Below, one piece after another: positions 32,674-44,487 of a stretch of 64,000 nt of DNA. The stretch's first letter is position 1. Every line of letters starts with the position of its first letter. The notes beneath the pieces were generated by a model. The model saw nothing but the letters and a program-made list of their open reading frames with translations, was not told where the DNA came from and searched no databases. The position numbers and the translations under genes were made by a program. Source of the stretch: UBA710 sp051645705 (GTDB taxonomy: Bacteria; Bacillota_I; Bacilli_A; Mycoplasmatales; Metamycoplasmataceae); NCBI GenBank assembly GCA_051645705.1, contig JBOFBU010000002.1, positions 62,001 to 126,000 of the forward strand, written 5' to 3'.

Positions 32674-33344
32674 TGAAGATAAAAATAGATTTGCATTTAC
32701 ATACAAGAGCATCAAAACCTCATGAAAATTCTATTGAATGAGAATCAACATTTTTTTCTATTTCTAAATTAAAAAAGTTTGATATTAAAATATTTTCTTT
32801 TACAGATCACAATGTTTTTGATTTTAAATTATATAAAAAATCAAAAACAATAGCGGCAACAGGAAATATTTTAGCTCTTCCAGGGATTGAGGTGAATGTT
32901 GTTAGAAAGAATGGAATGATTGGTAATATTATTTATATTTTTTCAGATGAACTTTCAGATGAAGAATTAACTAAAATAGAAGATATTGCTAAAAAGAATA
33001 TTCCTACAAGAGGAATTAGTTTAGAAAATGTTAATTTAATTTTTGCTGATTTTGATCATTTATGTATTCCCCATGTTGGTAAATCTGATTTTTTAGCTTT
33101 AGAGGACCTTTTAGCAATAAAATATGATGCAATCGAAATAACTAGTGAAGTTCATCATAATTATAAAAAAGTAATTAAAAGTATTGATCCTACCTCTGTA
33201 GTTAGTTTTTCTGATACTCATATTTGAAAAAAATATCCTCAACAAGGAAAATTAATTACCGAAATAGATCTAAATGAATTATCATATAAGCAACTTAAAC
33301 AAAAATTTAATGAAAATAAAAAATATTTTAGAAAGGTATTTTAA
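32673..33344 (+). CDS. PHP-domain metal-dependent phosphoesterase
   Basis: 223 residues with UGA Trp codons. PHP motifs are in order: DLHLHTRAS (residues 6-14), FTDHNVF, PGIEV, CIPHVGK and SDTH, so a trinuclear metal site looks complete. Such domains hydrolyse phosphoesters in nucleotides, nucleic acids or sugars. The gene overlaps mnmE by one base and is followed without a gap by an SMC-like ATPase gene. PHP and this ATPase type are often fused in one protein (the TrlF-like families), so I infer that the two products act together. Confidence 0.88.
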
Positions 33345-34964
33345 ATGATTCAAAAAATAATATTTAGAAAAACTGATTCTATTAGTGAAAATAATATTTT
33401 TACAATTGAATTTAGTGATAAAAGTAATATTATAATCGGTCCCAAGGGTGGCGGAAAATCTACCTTATTTGATTTATTAACTGGAATTAAAAATGGTTAT
33501 ATTTGTGATTCTGTAAAAGCAGCTTATAAGGAATTTGGTTTAGAATTTATTTCTGCTTTTAAATTTAATGGGGAAGAAATTAATTCGATGTCTCTTTCTA
33601 AAAAAACAAAAAAAGAAAAAGAAGAAGATTTTAAAAACCGTTTTGATGTTATTTATCAAGATGATGAAATTAAAAAGAATCTTAACAATACATCAACTAT
33701 CAAAAAGAAAAAAGAAGATTTTTTAAGAAAAAAATTAAATAATTCTAATAGTGTTGTAAATTTTTCTAATAAAATTAAATCATTTTATGAAGGAATGAAA
33801 AATATTTTTTTATTAAATGAAACTTCAGAAGTAAATATTAATTGAAATAATACATTTAAAATGAATGATTTAATTAATAATGATATAAATATTTTAATTA
33901 AATTAAATTACAATCCAAGAGATATTTTAAATAGTATTAAATCAGAAATAGACTTACTTAAATTAATGCATAAAGAAGTTGAAGAATTTAAATATTCTTT
34001 ACAAAAATGAGGTAAAAATAGTTTTTTTCAAAAAACTAAAAATAATTTATTTGAAGAAAAATTTATTTCATCAATTAAAAAAAATATTGAAAGTAATAAT
34101 GAATTAATGGACATTTTACTTGCAAGAATAAACGAACTTAAAAAAACACATTTGATTATTAGTATTTTTAATAAAGCCTATAACAAAGAAATAGACATCA
34201 TTAAAAATAAAAATTTTAATATTAATGGTCTTCAAAAATATGAAATAAGTGCTAAAGATCATTTTAGACAAATAGCGAAAAAAACATTTAAACAAAAAAT
34301 GATTTTTGATAAATTAATTAATGAAGATGAAGAAATTATTTTTAGTAAAGAAGAAGGTGAAGAGCAAGAACTTCTTTATTATTCAATGAAAGAAAAAGTA
34401 GTTATTAATCAAGAAATAATTATAAAAATTCTAAAAAATTTTTTACCTTCTCCTGTAGGAAGTAATAATAATATTAATAATTGATTAAAAAGTTTAATAA
34501 ATAAAAATTTTAAAGTATTTGATGATAAAAAAATAATTGATATTCTTTCAAAAGAATTAATTGAAAGTGTTAATGTTATAGCTGATGGTATGGACTATGA
34601 AAATATGTCTTTAGGTCAAAGATCTATATATGGAATTAAATATAAATTAAATAAATGTTTCGATAATGAAATATTTATGGATCAACCCGAAGATAATTTA
34701 GATAATAAAACAATTGCAACAATTCTTTTGCCAATGATTCAAGATAAAAAAGATTCACAATTATTTATAATTACTCATAATGCAAATATTGGTATTCTTT
34801 CAAATCCTAAAAAAGTAATTGTAGCAGATTTAAAGAATAAGGAAACTCCATATGAAATAGAAGAGATTTCTTATGATGATTCTAAATTATTATCAGTTAA
34901 TTACTTAGAAGGTGGAAAACAATATTTAACAGAAAGATTTAAAAAAATTATCAAAGGAGAATAA
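33345..34964 (+). CDS. SMC/RecF-like ABC-class ATPase paired with PHP protein
   Basis: 539 residues, with three UGA-split pieces in one frame. Walker A is GPKGGGKST (32-40); a helical, coiled-coil-rich middle follows. The C-terminal lobe has MSLGQRS as signature (from 421), Walker B IFMDQPEDNLD (443 on) and the switch His478 in ITHNANIG. The QPEDNLDN and THNANI wording is shared with PHP-associated ATPases annotated as TrlF and with other SMC-like defence ATPases. The ATG directly follows the PHP stop. Function is unproven: a nucleic-acid-triggered effector is the main idea. Confidence 0.8.
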
Positions 34965-34965
34965 A

Positions 34966-35229
34966 ATGATTTTAAAAATAGAAGTAGAAGACAATAAAAC
35001 AATTGTATCTTTTGGAAAACATAAAATATGAATTTATGAAGGATCAGAAGAATGAACATTACAAAAGATAAATGAATTTTTAATTAATTTATCTTCAGCA
35101 ACTCCCGATGGAGAAAAAATTGAAATTGAATTTAATGAAAAATTATTTGAAGAAAAAAGTAATTTAATTTACAATCACATTGTTTCTTTATTTAAAGAAT
35201 TTGTAAATGAATATAATAATCAATTTTAA
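34966..35229 (+). CDS. 87-residue protein, third gene of the PHP-ATPase operon
   Basis: Two UGA Trp codons hide this frame from standard-code tools. The product begins MILKIEVEDNKTIVSFGKHKIW and is a small acidic protein with an N-terminal beta-rich half and a helical C-terminal half. No family was recognised. It starts one base after the ATPase stop with an AAAGGAGA Shine-Dalgarno, so it is well translated and coupled. Its stop codon lies inside the perfect palindromic terminator. It could be a regulator or subunit of the ATPase complex. Confidence 0.7.
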
Positions 35230-35245
35230 AATTGATTATTTTTTT
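35215..35245 (+). terminator. Terminator of the mnmE-PHP-ATPase operon
   Basis: Perfect 26-base palindrome, AATAATCAATTTT with AAAATTGATTATT, followed by five or more T. The TAA stop of the 87-residue gene sits at the palindrome centre, so translation termination and transcription termination coincide. Confidence 0.75.
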
Positions 35246-35265
35246 ATTTAATATTATTTTTTAAA

Positions 35266-36660
35266 TTAACCTAAAGTATAAGTATTTGATGTTAATCTAT
35301 TACTATTATTAATTTCAAAAACATAATCAGAATTAGGAATCATTAATAATTTACAAACTTTATTTGTCTCATCCATTGTAATAAAGAAAAAATTTATATT
35401 ATCTTTTGTAATACCATTAAATAATTTGCTAAGAGAAGCAACTTGTGCAACAACATTATCAACACTTTGTGTTAGTTTTAATATTGCAACATCTTGTCTT
35501 GTTATGGTCGGATTGGCTTTAGGTGTAATTTTTAAAACTTTTTTAGCAGTAGTATAAACAGTTTGTAACATAAATTCAAAACCGAAAGCATAACCATCAT
35601 TAGCTAATAAAGTAATTAATTTATTTTTATTATCAATAGTAATAGAAAAATGAGATTGGTTTGCTAATGTAAGACCTGGACCTTCAAATAATTTTTGAAG
35701 AACAACTAATTTTTTATCAGCATTAGTTCCTTGTAAATCGGCAAGATCTGTTATTGAAAGAGAAATATTATTTTTAATAATACTAATATCTAAATTAATA
35801 TAAATAGAATAAGCTGGAGCTACTAAAGTATTCTTTCCAGAAGCAGCATCTGCTCCAAAAACAATTCCTGGTTTAGCTTTTAAAGTAACTACTTTATTAA
35901 TTATTTCAAATGTAAAATATTCATAATTTGAAATAGATACACCTGAAAATAACTTTTCAAGAACATCTAATTGAGCAAATGAAAAATCATTATCTAATTT
36001 ATCATTTATTATAGTATCTTCAGTTGAAAATAATTTTGCTGCTGGTTTTAATGTAATATCAAGAGCGGAAACAGTTTCTTTATATGTATTCGAACTTATA
36101 CTTTCTTTATTATTAAAATCAAATCCTTTATTAGCTGTTAAAGTAACTATATTACCCGTTTCAATTTTAGTTGAAAAATGAAGTTGATTTATAAAGTCAA
36201 CTCCATCAAATAATTTTGATAAAGCAACTATTTTTTTCGGAATATGTTGACCAGAAATATCAATAATATCCATTCCTGTAAGTGTAATTGGTCCCGCTTT
36301 AACAGTAATAGCTAAATTTATACTATAAGCAGGAGCTGATAATGATAGTTCACCGGAAATTTTATAACCTTCAATAGCTGTTAAAGTAACTACATTGTTT
36401 TCATCAATGGAAACATTAAATTTATTTTGATTTTCTAAATCAATACCTGTAAACATTTTTTTTAAAACAATTATTTTTTTATCAAAATCTGTTCCTCTTA
36501 AATCAAGAACTTCTGGTTCTGTAAGATTTTGAGCTTCATTTGCAGTAATTTTTAAATCATTTTTAGTTGTTGGTTCTTGTGAGCATGATGTGAAAAATAA
36601 TATGGGTGTTATAGTAGCAACGGATAAGGAAACTAACGAAATTAATAATTTTTTATTCAT
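35266..36660 (-). CDS. Repeat lipoprotein a (5 modules)
   Basis: 464 residues. Signal peptide MNKKLLISLVSLSVATITPI ends in lipobox FTSC with Cys26. Five modules follow, with cores KKMFTGID, SKLFDGVD, EKLFSGVS, QKLFEGPG and SKLFNGIT, each of about 80-90 residues. A strong AAGGAG Shine-Dalgarno precedes the ATG and a TATAAT lies at 36699-36704. It is the last gene of the array in transcription order and ends close to the convergent terminator of the PHP operon. Predicted surface lipoprotein; the module family has no function I can name. Confidence 0.88.
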   Translation of the reverse strand: MNKKLLISLVSLSVATITPILFFTSCSQEPTTKNDLKITANEAQNLTEPEVLDLRGTDFDKKIIVLKKMFTGIDLENQNKFNVSIDENNVVTLTAIEGYKISGELSLSAPAYSINLAITVKAGPITLTGMDIIDISGQHIPKKIVALSKLFDGVDFINQLHFSTKIETGNIVTLTANKGFDFNNKESISSNTYKETVSALDITLKPAAKLFSTEDTIINDKLDNDFSFAQLDVLEKLFSGVSISNYEYFTFEIINKVVTLKAKPGIVFGADAASGKNTLVAPAYSIYINLDISIIKNNISLSITDLADLQGTNADKKLVVLQKLFEGPGLTLANQSHFSITIDNKNKLITLLANDGYAFGFEFMLQTVYTTAKKVLKITPKANPTITRQDVAILKLTQSVDNVVAQVASLSKLFNGITKDNINFFFITMDETNKVCKLLMIPNSDYVFEINNSNRLTSNTYTLG

Positions 36661-36817
36661 TTTTTCTCCTTGTGAATTAAATAAATTTTCTATTAATTAT
36701 TATAACTTATTTTAATTTCTAAAAAAAATAATACTTTAATTGGATATTTTTTTAATGAATATATTTAATAATATATATTCAAATCTACTTAAAAAATTTA
36801 ATTGTTTTACACACTAA

Positions 36818-39571
36818 TTAATATTTATTTTTTTTAAATTTATCATTTAAATCATAATGAATTTCATCATTATTATATGTAAAGGGTCTGATTATTCTAA
36901 CCTCTGTTGTTATAAGAGTATTTCCTAAATTAACAAATGCATATCCTGGATTAGCTCTTAAATTAACTTCAATAGGTGAACCTTTTTCTATTCTAAAATT
37001 ACTGAAATTATTAACATCAATATTATTAAATAATGTATTTAAAATATTAAGTTTTTCAAATATTACAGTTGATACATCAAATAATTTATTATAGTCTTCT
37101 TCAGTAATATCAATAGTTCCCCCTTTAGGTGTTATATTTAAAATATTAATAAGTCTATAAGTTGATTTTATAACGGTAATATTTGTTGAATCAAAAACAA
37201 ATCCTTCTTTTGTTGTTAAAGTTATTTCTTTGGAACTATCAGTTCAAGTAACTTCCAAATTATTATAATTAGATAAATCAATTCCTTCAAATAAATAAGA
37301 TAAACCAAGTACTTTTTCCGCTACTGTATTTGTAGAATTTGTTATCTGTCCTCATATTTCAAGATTAATATCATTAATTCCTGGTTTTGGTTTTATATTT
37401 AAAATTGTAATTAGTGTAAATGTTGTTTTTATAGATTTTTGTGTTATTGATCCAAAGGCATAACCATCATTTGCTCTTAAAGTAATTTCTGTATTACCAG
37501 TTTTTTCAGGAACAAAATAATGAATATTATCATTATTAATTCCATCAAATAATTTAGATAATGCAGCAACTTTATTTCCTGTATTTGATGATGAAATCAT
37601 TTCATTAATATCTGCTTGAGTAATATTTGCAATACTTGTTTTTGGTTTTATATTTGGTAAAAGAGTAATAAGTTTTATTTTTGTTTTTATAGAAGTTATT
37701 GTTGTAACTTCAAAAGCATAACCATCATTAGCTCTTAAAATAATTTCATCAAAAAGATGTTCAGCCGTTACATTAACTACATTTTGTGCATTAAGTCCAT
37801 CAAATAATAATCTTAAAGCATTAAGTTTTAGATGATTATCTGAAGAAGACATATTATCAATATCATTTTGTGAAACTTCTACTGTTAATGGTTTTGGAGT
37901 TATTTTTAAAAGTGTAATAATTTTAATTCCCGCTTTTATAGAAGTACCAGAATTTTGTAGAAAAATAAAAGTATCATTAATTGTATTTAAAGTAATTTCT
38001 GTATCAGATGTTTTAGTAGCTTTAATGTTTGCAATATTTTGGTTATTAACTCCATCAAATACTTTAGATAAAGCATCAATTCTATCTTTTATTTGATTTG
38101 CAGTTGAAATCATAGCATTTATTTCTGACGGAGTTACATTAATTATTTCTGGTTTTGGAGATATATTTAAAATAGTGACAATTTTAATATTTGCTTTTAT
38201 TGATTTATTATTTGCTGAACCTAAAAAATATCCTTCATTAGCTATTAAGGTAATTGTTACTTCAGAAGTTTTTTCTGCTCTAATATGATTTACATTATTT
38301 GGATTAATACCATCGAATATTTTAGATAAGGCTGTTATTCTATTTTGTATATTTGATATCGTAATCATATCTAAAATATCTTCATTAGTAATATTGGTAG
38401 TTCCTGGTTTTGCAGTAATATTTAGAATTTCTGAAACACTATTAATATCTCCTTTTAAAGAATTTGCTAATGAAGGTCCAAAAGCATAACCAAATTTTGC
38501 TTCTAAAACAATTGAATTATTAGAGGTTTTTGTTACTGTAAAATTATTAATATTGGATTCATTTATTCCATCAAATATTTTTGATAAAGCAGCTATTCTT
38601 TGAGCTAGAGAATTTGTATTTGAAATCATAGCTTGAACATCTTCATCAGTAACATTACCAATTACAGTTTTTACCTTTATATTTAAAACTTGAACTACAT
38701 TAATATTAGTTGTTATTAATTTTATATCTGGAGTTCCGAAAGAATATCCTTCATTTGCTTTTAAAATAATAGAACTAGAAGTTCTTTCTATTGTAAATTT
38801 TTGAATATCAGCTTCAGTTACTCCATCAAATACTTTAGATAATGCTACAGTTTTTTGTGCTGGTGAACTTGTAGTTGAAAGTATATCTGATAGATCTAAA
38901 GATGAAATATTAATAGTTCCTGGTTTTGCAGTAATATTTAAAATTCCCGATATTCTAAATTCTACCGATATAGAAGATAGAGATTGCGGAGCAAATGCAA
39001 ATCCATCACTAGCTGTTAAAGTAATTATTTTATCAGAAGTTTCAATTGAAAAATTAGCAATATTATTTTCTGTTACTCCTTCAAATAATTTAGATAATAA
39101 AACTACTTTTTCCGCCGCTGTAGTTGAAGTTGAAAATATTTTATCAAATTCTATTTGAGTAATATTAACAATTCCTTGTATTGGTAATATATTTAAAATT
39201 TCAACAATTCTAAAAATTGAATTTAATATTTTTGTATCCTCGGAATTAAAAAAATGATCTCCTTGTGCTATTAAAGTAATTGTTGAATTAGAAGTTTCTT
39301 CTACTACAAAATGAATAACATTTGATTCAGTTATTCCATTAAATAATTTGGATAAAGCAAAAGCTCTATCTAAAGGATTATTTGTAGTTGAAGTCATAAT
39401 AGCTATATCTGTTTGAAAAATATTATTGATTCCACTTTTTGGAGATATTCTTAAATTTTTAGCATTTTCTAAATTATTTTTAATGGGTATTAAAACTGCT
39501 ACCGTTGTTATTGCTACAGTTGATATTGCACCAGCTGAAATACAAGATATTAAAATTATTTTTTTACTCAT
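36818..39571 (-). CDS. Repeat surface protein b (10 modules, no lipobox)
   Basis: 917 residues once the UGA at 37352 is read as Trp; I checked codon by codon that the frame stays open to the stop at 36818. The N-terminus (MSKKIILISC, then AGAISTVAITTVAVLIPI) is a hydrophobic anchor. Its only Cys is inside the hydrophobic stretch and not in lipobox context, so it is likely held by an uncleaved helix. Ten modules follow, mostly with Ser/Thr-rich linkers of the form MISTxN and cores K[ILV]FDG. This subtype (LNIKPKPGI linkers) differs from its lipoprotein neighbours. Confidence 0.85.
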
Positions 39572-39738
39572 ATAAATTCTTTCTTATTTAATTATTACTA
39601 TATATAATATTCTTTTTTTATATTACTTATTAATTAAATTATAGTATTTATTAAGGTTTTTAATATTAATTTTTTTATTTTTTAATTATTTGCTTTATTA
39701 AAAATCATTAAATAATTTCATAAAATATATTATTTTTT

Positions 39739-41688
39739 CTAATTACTATTTCTAAATCTTGCAATTATAGTTGTTGCTTCAGCACCTGTTTTTGATGTAA
39801 AAGAATAACCTTCATTAGCTTTTAAAGTAATAGTATTTCCTACAATTTCATAAGTTAAAAATTTAACATTGGTTCTATCTACACCACCAAATGCATATTG
39901 AAGAGCTAATCTTTGATCTGGATTAGTTACAGTTGTATGTCCTCTTAAAGAGTCCGTTCATTTAGCATCTATATAAGATTCAAAATCTCTTTCTATAATA
40001 CCTGTTTTAATAAGTACCATTTTATAAGCAACTGATTTTAATGTATTGTTCCCATTAATTGTATATTTATTTTTAAGCGTTAAGGTAACTATTGAAGTTC
40101 CCTTATCAACTGTTACATCAAAATTATTTTGATATTCAGCTATAAGATCTGGTCCAGTAAATACTTTTTGAAGTGATAATAATTGTTCAGCTGTATTTGC
40201 TTTAGTTAAATCATTAATTTCATTTATATTAAGAGATGCTGCAGCTTGTGTTGTAATATTTAAATTAATATTAAATGAACTTGAATTTAAAGTTTCTTGA
40301 TTATTAATTAAATATCCTGTATTAGATTTTAAAGTAACTACATTAGTTTTTTCATCAACTAAAATAGAAAAATTATTTTGATTATTTGCATTTAAATCTG
40401 TTCCTGTAAATAATTTTTTAAGAACTGCTAATTTTTTAGTATTTTCTGTTCCTTGTAAATCCTTAATCTCGGCAGTAGAAAGATTTGCTGGTTGAGCTAT
40501 TGCTGTAATATTTAAATTAATATTACTTAGAATATATGGAGTTGAATTTAAGGTTTTTTGATTATTAATTAAATATCCTTCTTTAGCTTCTAAAGTAACA
40601 ATTTTATTTGTTGTATTAACTGAAACTAAAAAATTATTTTGATTAGTTAAACTAAGATCTGCTCCTGTAAATAATTTTTTAAGAACTTCAAATTTTTTAG
40701 TATTTTCTGTTCCTTGTAAATCTTTAATCTCAGTACCAGAAAGATTTGCTGGTTGAGCTATTGCTGTAATACTTAAATTAATACTACTTGAAATGGTATA
40801 TTGATTAGAATTTAATGTAGGTTTATCATTAAATGCAATTCCATCATTTGCTTTTAAAGTAACAATTTTTGTTGTTGTATTAACTAAAATAGTAAATTTA
40901 CTTTGATTATTAGCATTAAGATCTGGACCTGTAAATAATTTTTTAAGAACTATTAATTGAGCAGGAGCATTAGAACCTTGTAAATCATTAATTTCTTTTT
41001 GACTAATTGGCACTGGTTTATCTATAACAGTAATATTTAAATTATTAGCTGGAGTTATTTGTTCTAATTTATATGCAAGTGCTGATAATGATGTTTTACC
41101 AGAAATTGCATAACCTGATTTTGCATTTAAAGTAACAATTTTTGTTGTTGTATTGATCGAAATAGAAAACTTATCTTTATTTGTTTCTATAAGATCTTGA
41201 CCTGTAAACATTTTTTTAAGAATTGGAAGTTGTTTAGTAAAATCATTTCCTTCTAATTCTGCTACTTCAGATATTTTAAGAGTAGCTTGTGTAGATAATG
41301 CAGTAATATTTAAATTATTGGCTGGAATTATTTGTTCTAATGTATAAACATCAGATTTTAATGTATTTTTATTATCTATTGTATAACCTGGTTTTGCGAT
41401 TAAAAATACTACTTTATTATTTTTATTAACTGAAATAGTAAATTTATTTTCGTTTTCAGAAATAAGTCCTGGTCCTTCAAATAATTTTTGAAGAACTGGT
41501 AACTGTGTAGAAAAATCTTTTCCTTCTAAAGCAATAAGATCAGTTTCAATAATTTTAGGAGATTTTTTAGCTATAATATTTAAATTAACTACAGATGCTT
41601 CATTAGAACAAGAAACTGTAATTAATATAGGAGAAATTACGGCTGCGATTGAGAAAAATCCTAATGAAAATAATACTTTTTTATTCAT
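39739..41688 (-). CDS. Repeat lipoprotein c (7 modules)
   Basis: 649 residues with one UGA Trp at 39958; the extra C-terminal 73 residues form a seventh, divergent module (core QYAFGGVD). The signal peptide ends in TVSC with Cys27. The other six modules have cores K[LMV]F[TE]G. Modules 4 and 5 are almost identical (both contain LNITAIAQPANLS), a sign of recent internal duplication. A TATAAT lies at 41725-41730. Confidence 0.88.
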
Positions 41689-41946
41689 TTTTTCCTTTTT
41701 ATATTTTTTTAAATATACATAAATATTATATATTAGATTATTAAAAATAAATTTATAAATTTTTGATAAAGTTAAAAATTTTTATTATTATTTTATTTAA
41801 AATTCTTAAATCCAATTTGTGTTTTAATTATAAATTATACTAATTAATATTTAATGAAATTGATAATAAAATTATTTTATTTCGTTAAAAATATTGATAG
41901 ATTTATCTTATTTATTTTTGCTCAAATTTTTTATTTTAAAAAAATA

Positions 41947-44487
41947 TTAAGAAGGATTACAAATTAAAAATTTTGATTCTAATTGGTCTTTTCCACTAGT
42001 ATCAGTTGGTGTTGTTACAAAGAAGTAACCATATTTTGCAGTTAAGGTAATTTTTCTATTATTTTCATCAACTAAAAAATTTAAATTATAAAAAGTTTTT
42101 TCATTAATACCAGTAAATAATTTTTGAAGTACTTTTATTTGTCCTAAATAATTTGTTAGTGTTGTTGTAGAATTTAATAAATTAATTTCACTTTTAGTTA
42201 GTACTGCAGTTTGATAGATTGGAAGAATAAATAAAGAAGAAGCAATAAGTGTATATGGAGTTGATTTTAATGTTGAATTACCATTAATTGTATAACCATT
42301 ATTACCTGTTAAAGTAATTAACTTAGTTCCTTTATCAACTGAAATAGTAAATAAAGATTGGAATTCTTTTATAAGATCCGGACCGTGAAACATTTTTTTA
42401 AGAATTGCTAATTGACTAGATAAATTTGTTCCAAGTAAAATATCTATTTCAGAAGCATTCAGTTCAGCTGATTTAGAAATTGATATAATATTTAGATTTT
42501 TAGAATCTGGAAGTTTAATTGTATAAGTGCTTGAATCTAATCTAGTAGGTCCAAATATTTCGCTGGCTTGACCAAAAAAATAACCATTATTCGCATTTAA
42601 AGATACTATATTTGTTGATTTATTAACTGAAAAACTTAAATTTTTAATAGTATTAGTATCAATACCTGTAAATAATTTTGCAAGAATTACTATTTGAGAA
42701 TTAATATCATTTTGAGATGCTCCAAATTCTATTGCACTTATCTCATTTGTTGTTAATTCAACTGATTGATTAATTTTATTAATTACTAAAGGAATTTTAG
42801 CATTATTATATGGGGTTGAATTTAATGAAGAAGCATTATTAATTAAATAGCCGTTTTTTCCTGTTAAAGTAACTACATTATTTGTTGTATTGATTGAAAT
42901 ACTAAAATTATCTTTATTTTCCACTTTAAGATCTGAACCTATAAATAATTTTTTAAGAATTGGTAATCTTGCATTAAAATCATTTCCTTCTAAAGTAGAA
43001 ACTTCAGAAGTTGTAAGAGTAGTTGCTTGAGGTAATGCTGTAATATTTAAATTTTTAGATGGAATTGTTTCTATTAAATATGCATTTGAATCTAATGTAA
43101 AATTTCCTTGATCAAAAATATAACCCTGATTAGTTGCTAAAGTAATTATTTTATTTTTTATATTAATTGAAGAAATAGAAAAATAAGCTTGATTTGTTGC
43201 ATTAAGATCTGGACCTTTAAATAATTTTTTAAGAATTGGCAATTGTTTAGCGGTATCTGTTCCTTCTAAAATAATTAAATCAGTAGCTAATAATTTTGGA
43301 TCTGAAATTTTAGTAATATTTAAAATAACATTATTATTAATAATAGTATAAGCGTTAGAAGCTAAACTATTATTACCATTAATAGTATAATTATTTTTTC
43401 CAATTAAGGTTACTATATTTTTTCCTGTATCAACTACAAAACTAAAATTATTTTGATTTGTAGCATTCAAATCTGGACCTGTAAATAATTTGGTAAGAAC
43501 TAATAGTTGTTTGGCAATATCTGTTCCTTGTAAAATAGTTATATCAGAAGATAATAATTTTGGACCTGAAATTTTAGTAATATTTAAATCTTTATCTTCA
43601 GGACCTATTTCGATTGTAAAAACATTAGATTCTAATGTAGAATTTCCTTGATCAAAAATATATCCTGAATTAGCCGTTAAAGTAACTATACTTTTTCCTT
43701 TATCAAATTTAAATGTAATATTTTTGATGTTTGTTTCGTTAATTCCAACAAATAATTTTTGAAGAACTGATAAATATTTAGAAGTATCTGTTCCTTCTAA
43801 AATACTTACATCACTATTTAATAATTTTGGTGCTGAAACTTTTACAATATTTAAAATAATATTATCAACAGAAACTGTATATGGAACTGAGCTTAAACTA
43901 GGTTGAGAATTAATTGTATGATTATTTTTACATATTAAAGTAACTATATTTTTGTCTGTATTAACTGAAACAGAAAAATAAGGCTGATTTTCAGCAATAA
44001 GATCTTTACCTTCAAATAATTTTTGAAGAACTGGGAGTTGTTTAACATAATCTATTCCTTTTAAAATAGAAACTTCAACTTGTGTAAGAGATGTTGATTT
44101 AGTTATTGCATTAATAACTAAATTTTTATCAGCTGGAGGAGTTGTTTCTATTATAAAGGCTGGTGCCATTAAAGTTTGTTTACCAATAAATAAAAATCCT
44201 GGATTGGCTGTCAAAGTAACTATATTTTCTTCACTAACTTCGACTTTAAAGTTTTTTTGTTTTTCTTCTGTAATTCCTGAAAATAATTTTTGAAGAACTG
44301 GGAGTTGTTTAATAGTATCTGTTCCTTTTAAATCAGTAACTTCTTCTTTAGTTAATATTTGCACTTCATTTGCTTTAATTTGTAAATCTATTGAGGATTC
44401 TGAACATGCAATAGTTACTAATATCGGAGAAATTACAGATGTAATTGATAAAGCTCCTAATAAAATTGATGTAATTTTTTTATTCAT
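41947..44487 (-). CDS. Repeat lipoprotein d (9 modules)
   Basis: 846 residues in one uninterrupted frame, the longest lipidated member. Lipobox TIAC with Cys28. Nine modules follow, with cores including QKLFSG, QKLFEG, QKLFVG, TKLFTG, KKLFKG, KKLFIG, AKLFTG and KKMFHG. A linker LNITKISxPKLL recurs between modules 3-5. The leader contains CGCTACTAGCG (44519-44529), unusually GC-rich for this window and able to form a small hairpin. Predicted surface protein. Confidence 0.88.
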   Translation of the reverse strand: MNKKITSILLGALSITSVISPILVTIACSESSIDLQIKANEVQILTKEEVTDLKGTDTIKQLPVLQKLFSGITEEKQKNFKVEVSEENIVTLTANPGFLFIGKQTLMAPAFIIETTPPADKNLVINAITKSTSLTQVEVSILKGIDYVKQLPVLQKLFEGKDLIAENQPYFSVSVNTDKNIVTLICKNNHTINSQPSLSSVPYTVSVDNIILNIVKVSAPKLLNSDVSILEGTDTSKYLSVLQKLFVGINETNIKNITFKFDKGKSIVTLTANSGYIFDQGNSTLESNVFTIEIGPEDKDLNITKISGPKLLSSDITILQGTDIAKQLLVLTKLFTGPDLNATNQNNFSFVVDTGKNIVTLIGKNNYTINGNNSLASNAYTIINNNVILNITKISDPKLLATDLIILEGTDTAKQLPILKKLFKGPDLNATNQAYFSISSINIKNKIITLATNQGYIFDQGNFTLDSNAYLIETIPSKNLNITALPQATTLTTSEVSTLEGNDFNARLPILKKLFIGSDLKVENKDNFSISINTTNNVVTLTGKNGYLINNASSLNSTPYNNAKIPLVINKINQSVELTTNEISAIEFGASQNDINSQIVILAKLFTGIDTNTIKNLSFSVNKSTNIVSLNANNGYFFGQASEIFGPTRLDSSTYTIKLPDSKNLNIISISKSAELNASEIDILLGTNLSSQLAILKKMFHGPDLIKEFQSLFTISVDKGTKLITLTGNNGYTINGNSTLKSTPYTLIASSLFILPIYQTAVLTKSEINLLNSTTTLTNYLGQIKVLQKLFTGINEKTFYNLNFLVDENNRKITLTAKYGYFFVTTPTDTSGKDQLESKFLICNPS

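Noticed and set aside
41850..41890. Long AT-rich hairpin downstream of gene d as terminator
   Set aside because: The stem is imperfect (G-T pair and unpaired bases), lies about 60 bases past the stop and lacks a U tract, so I did not call it.
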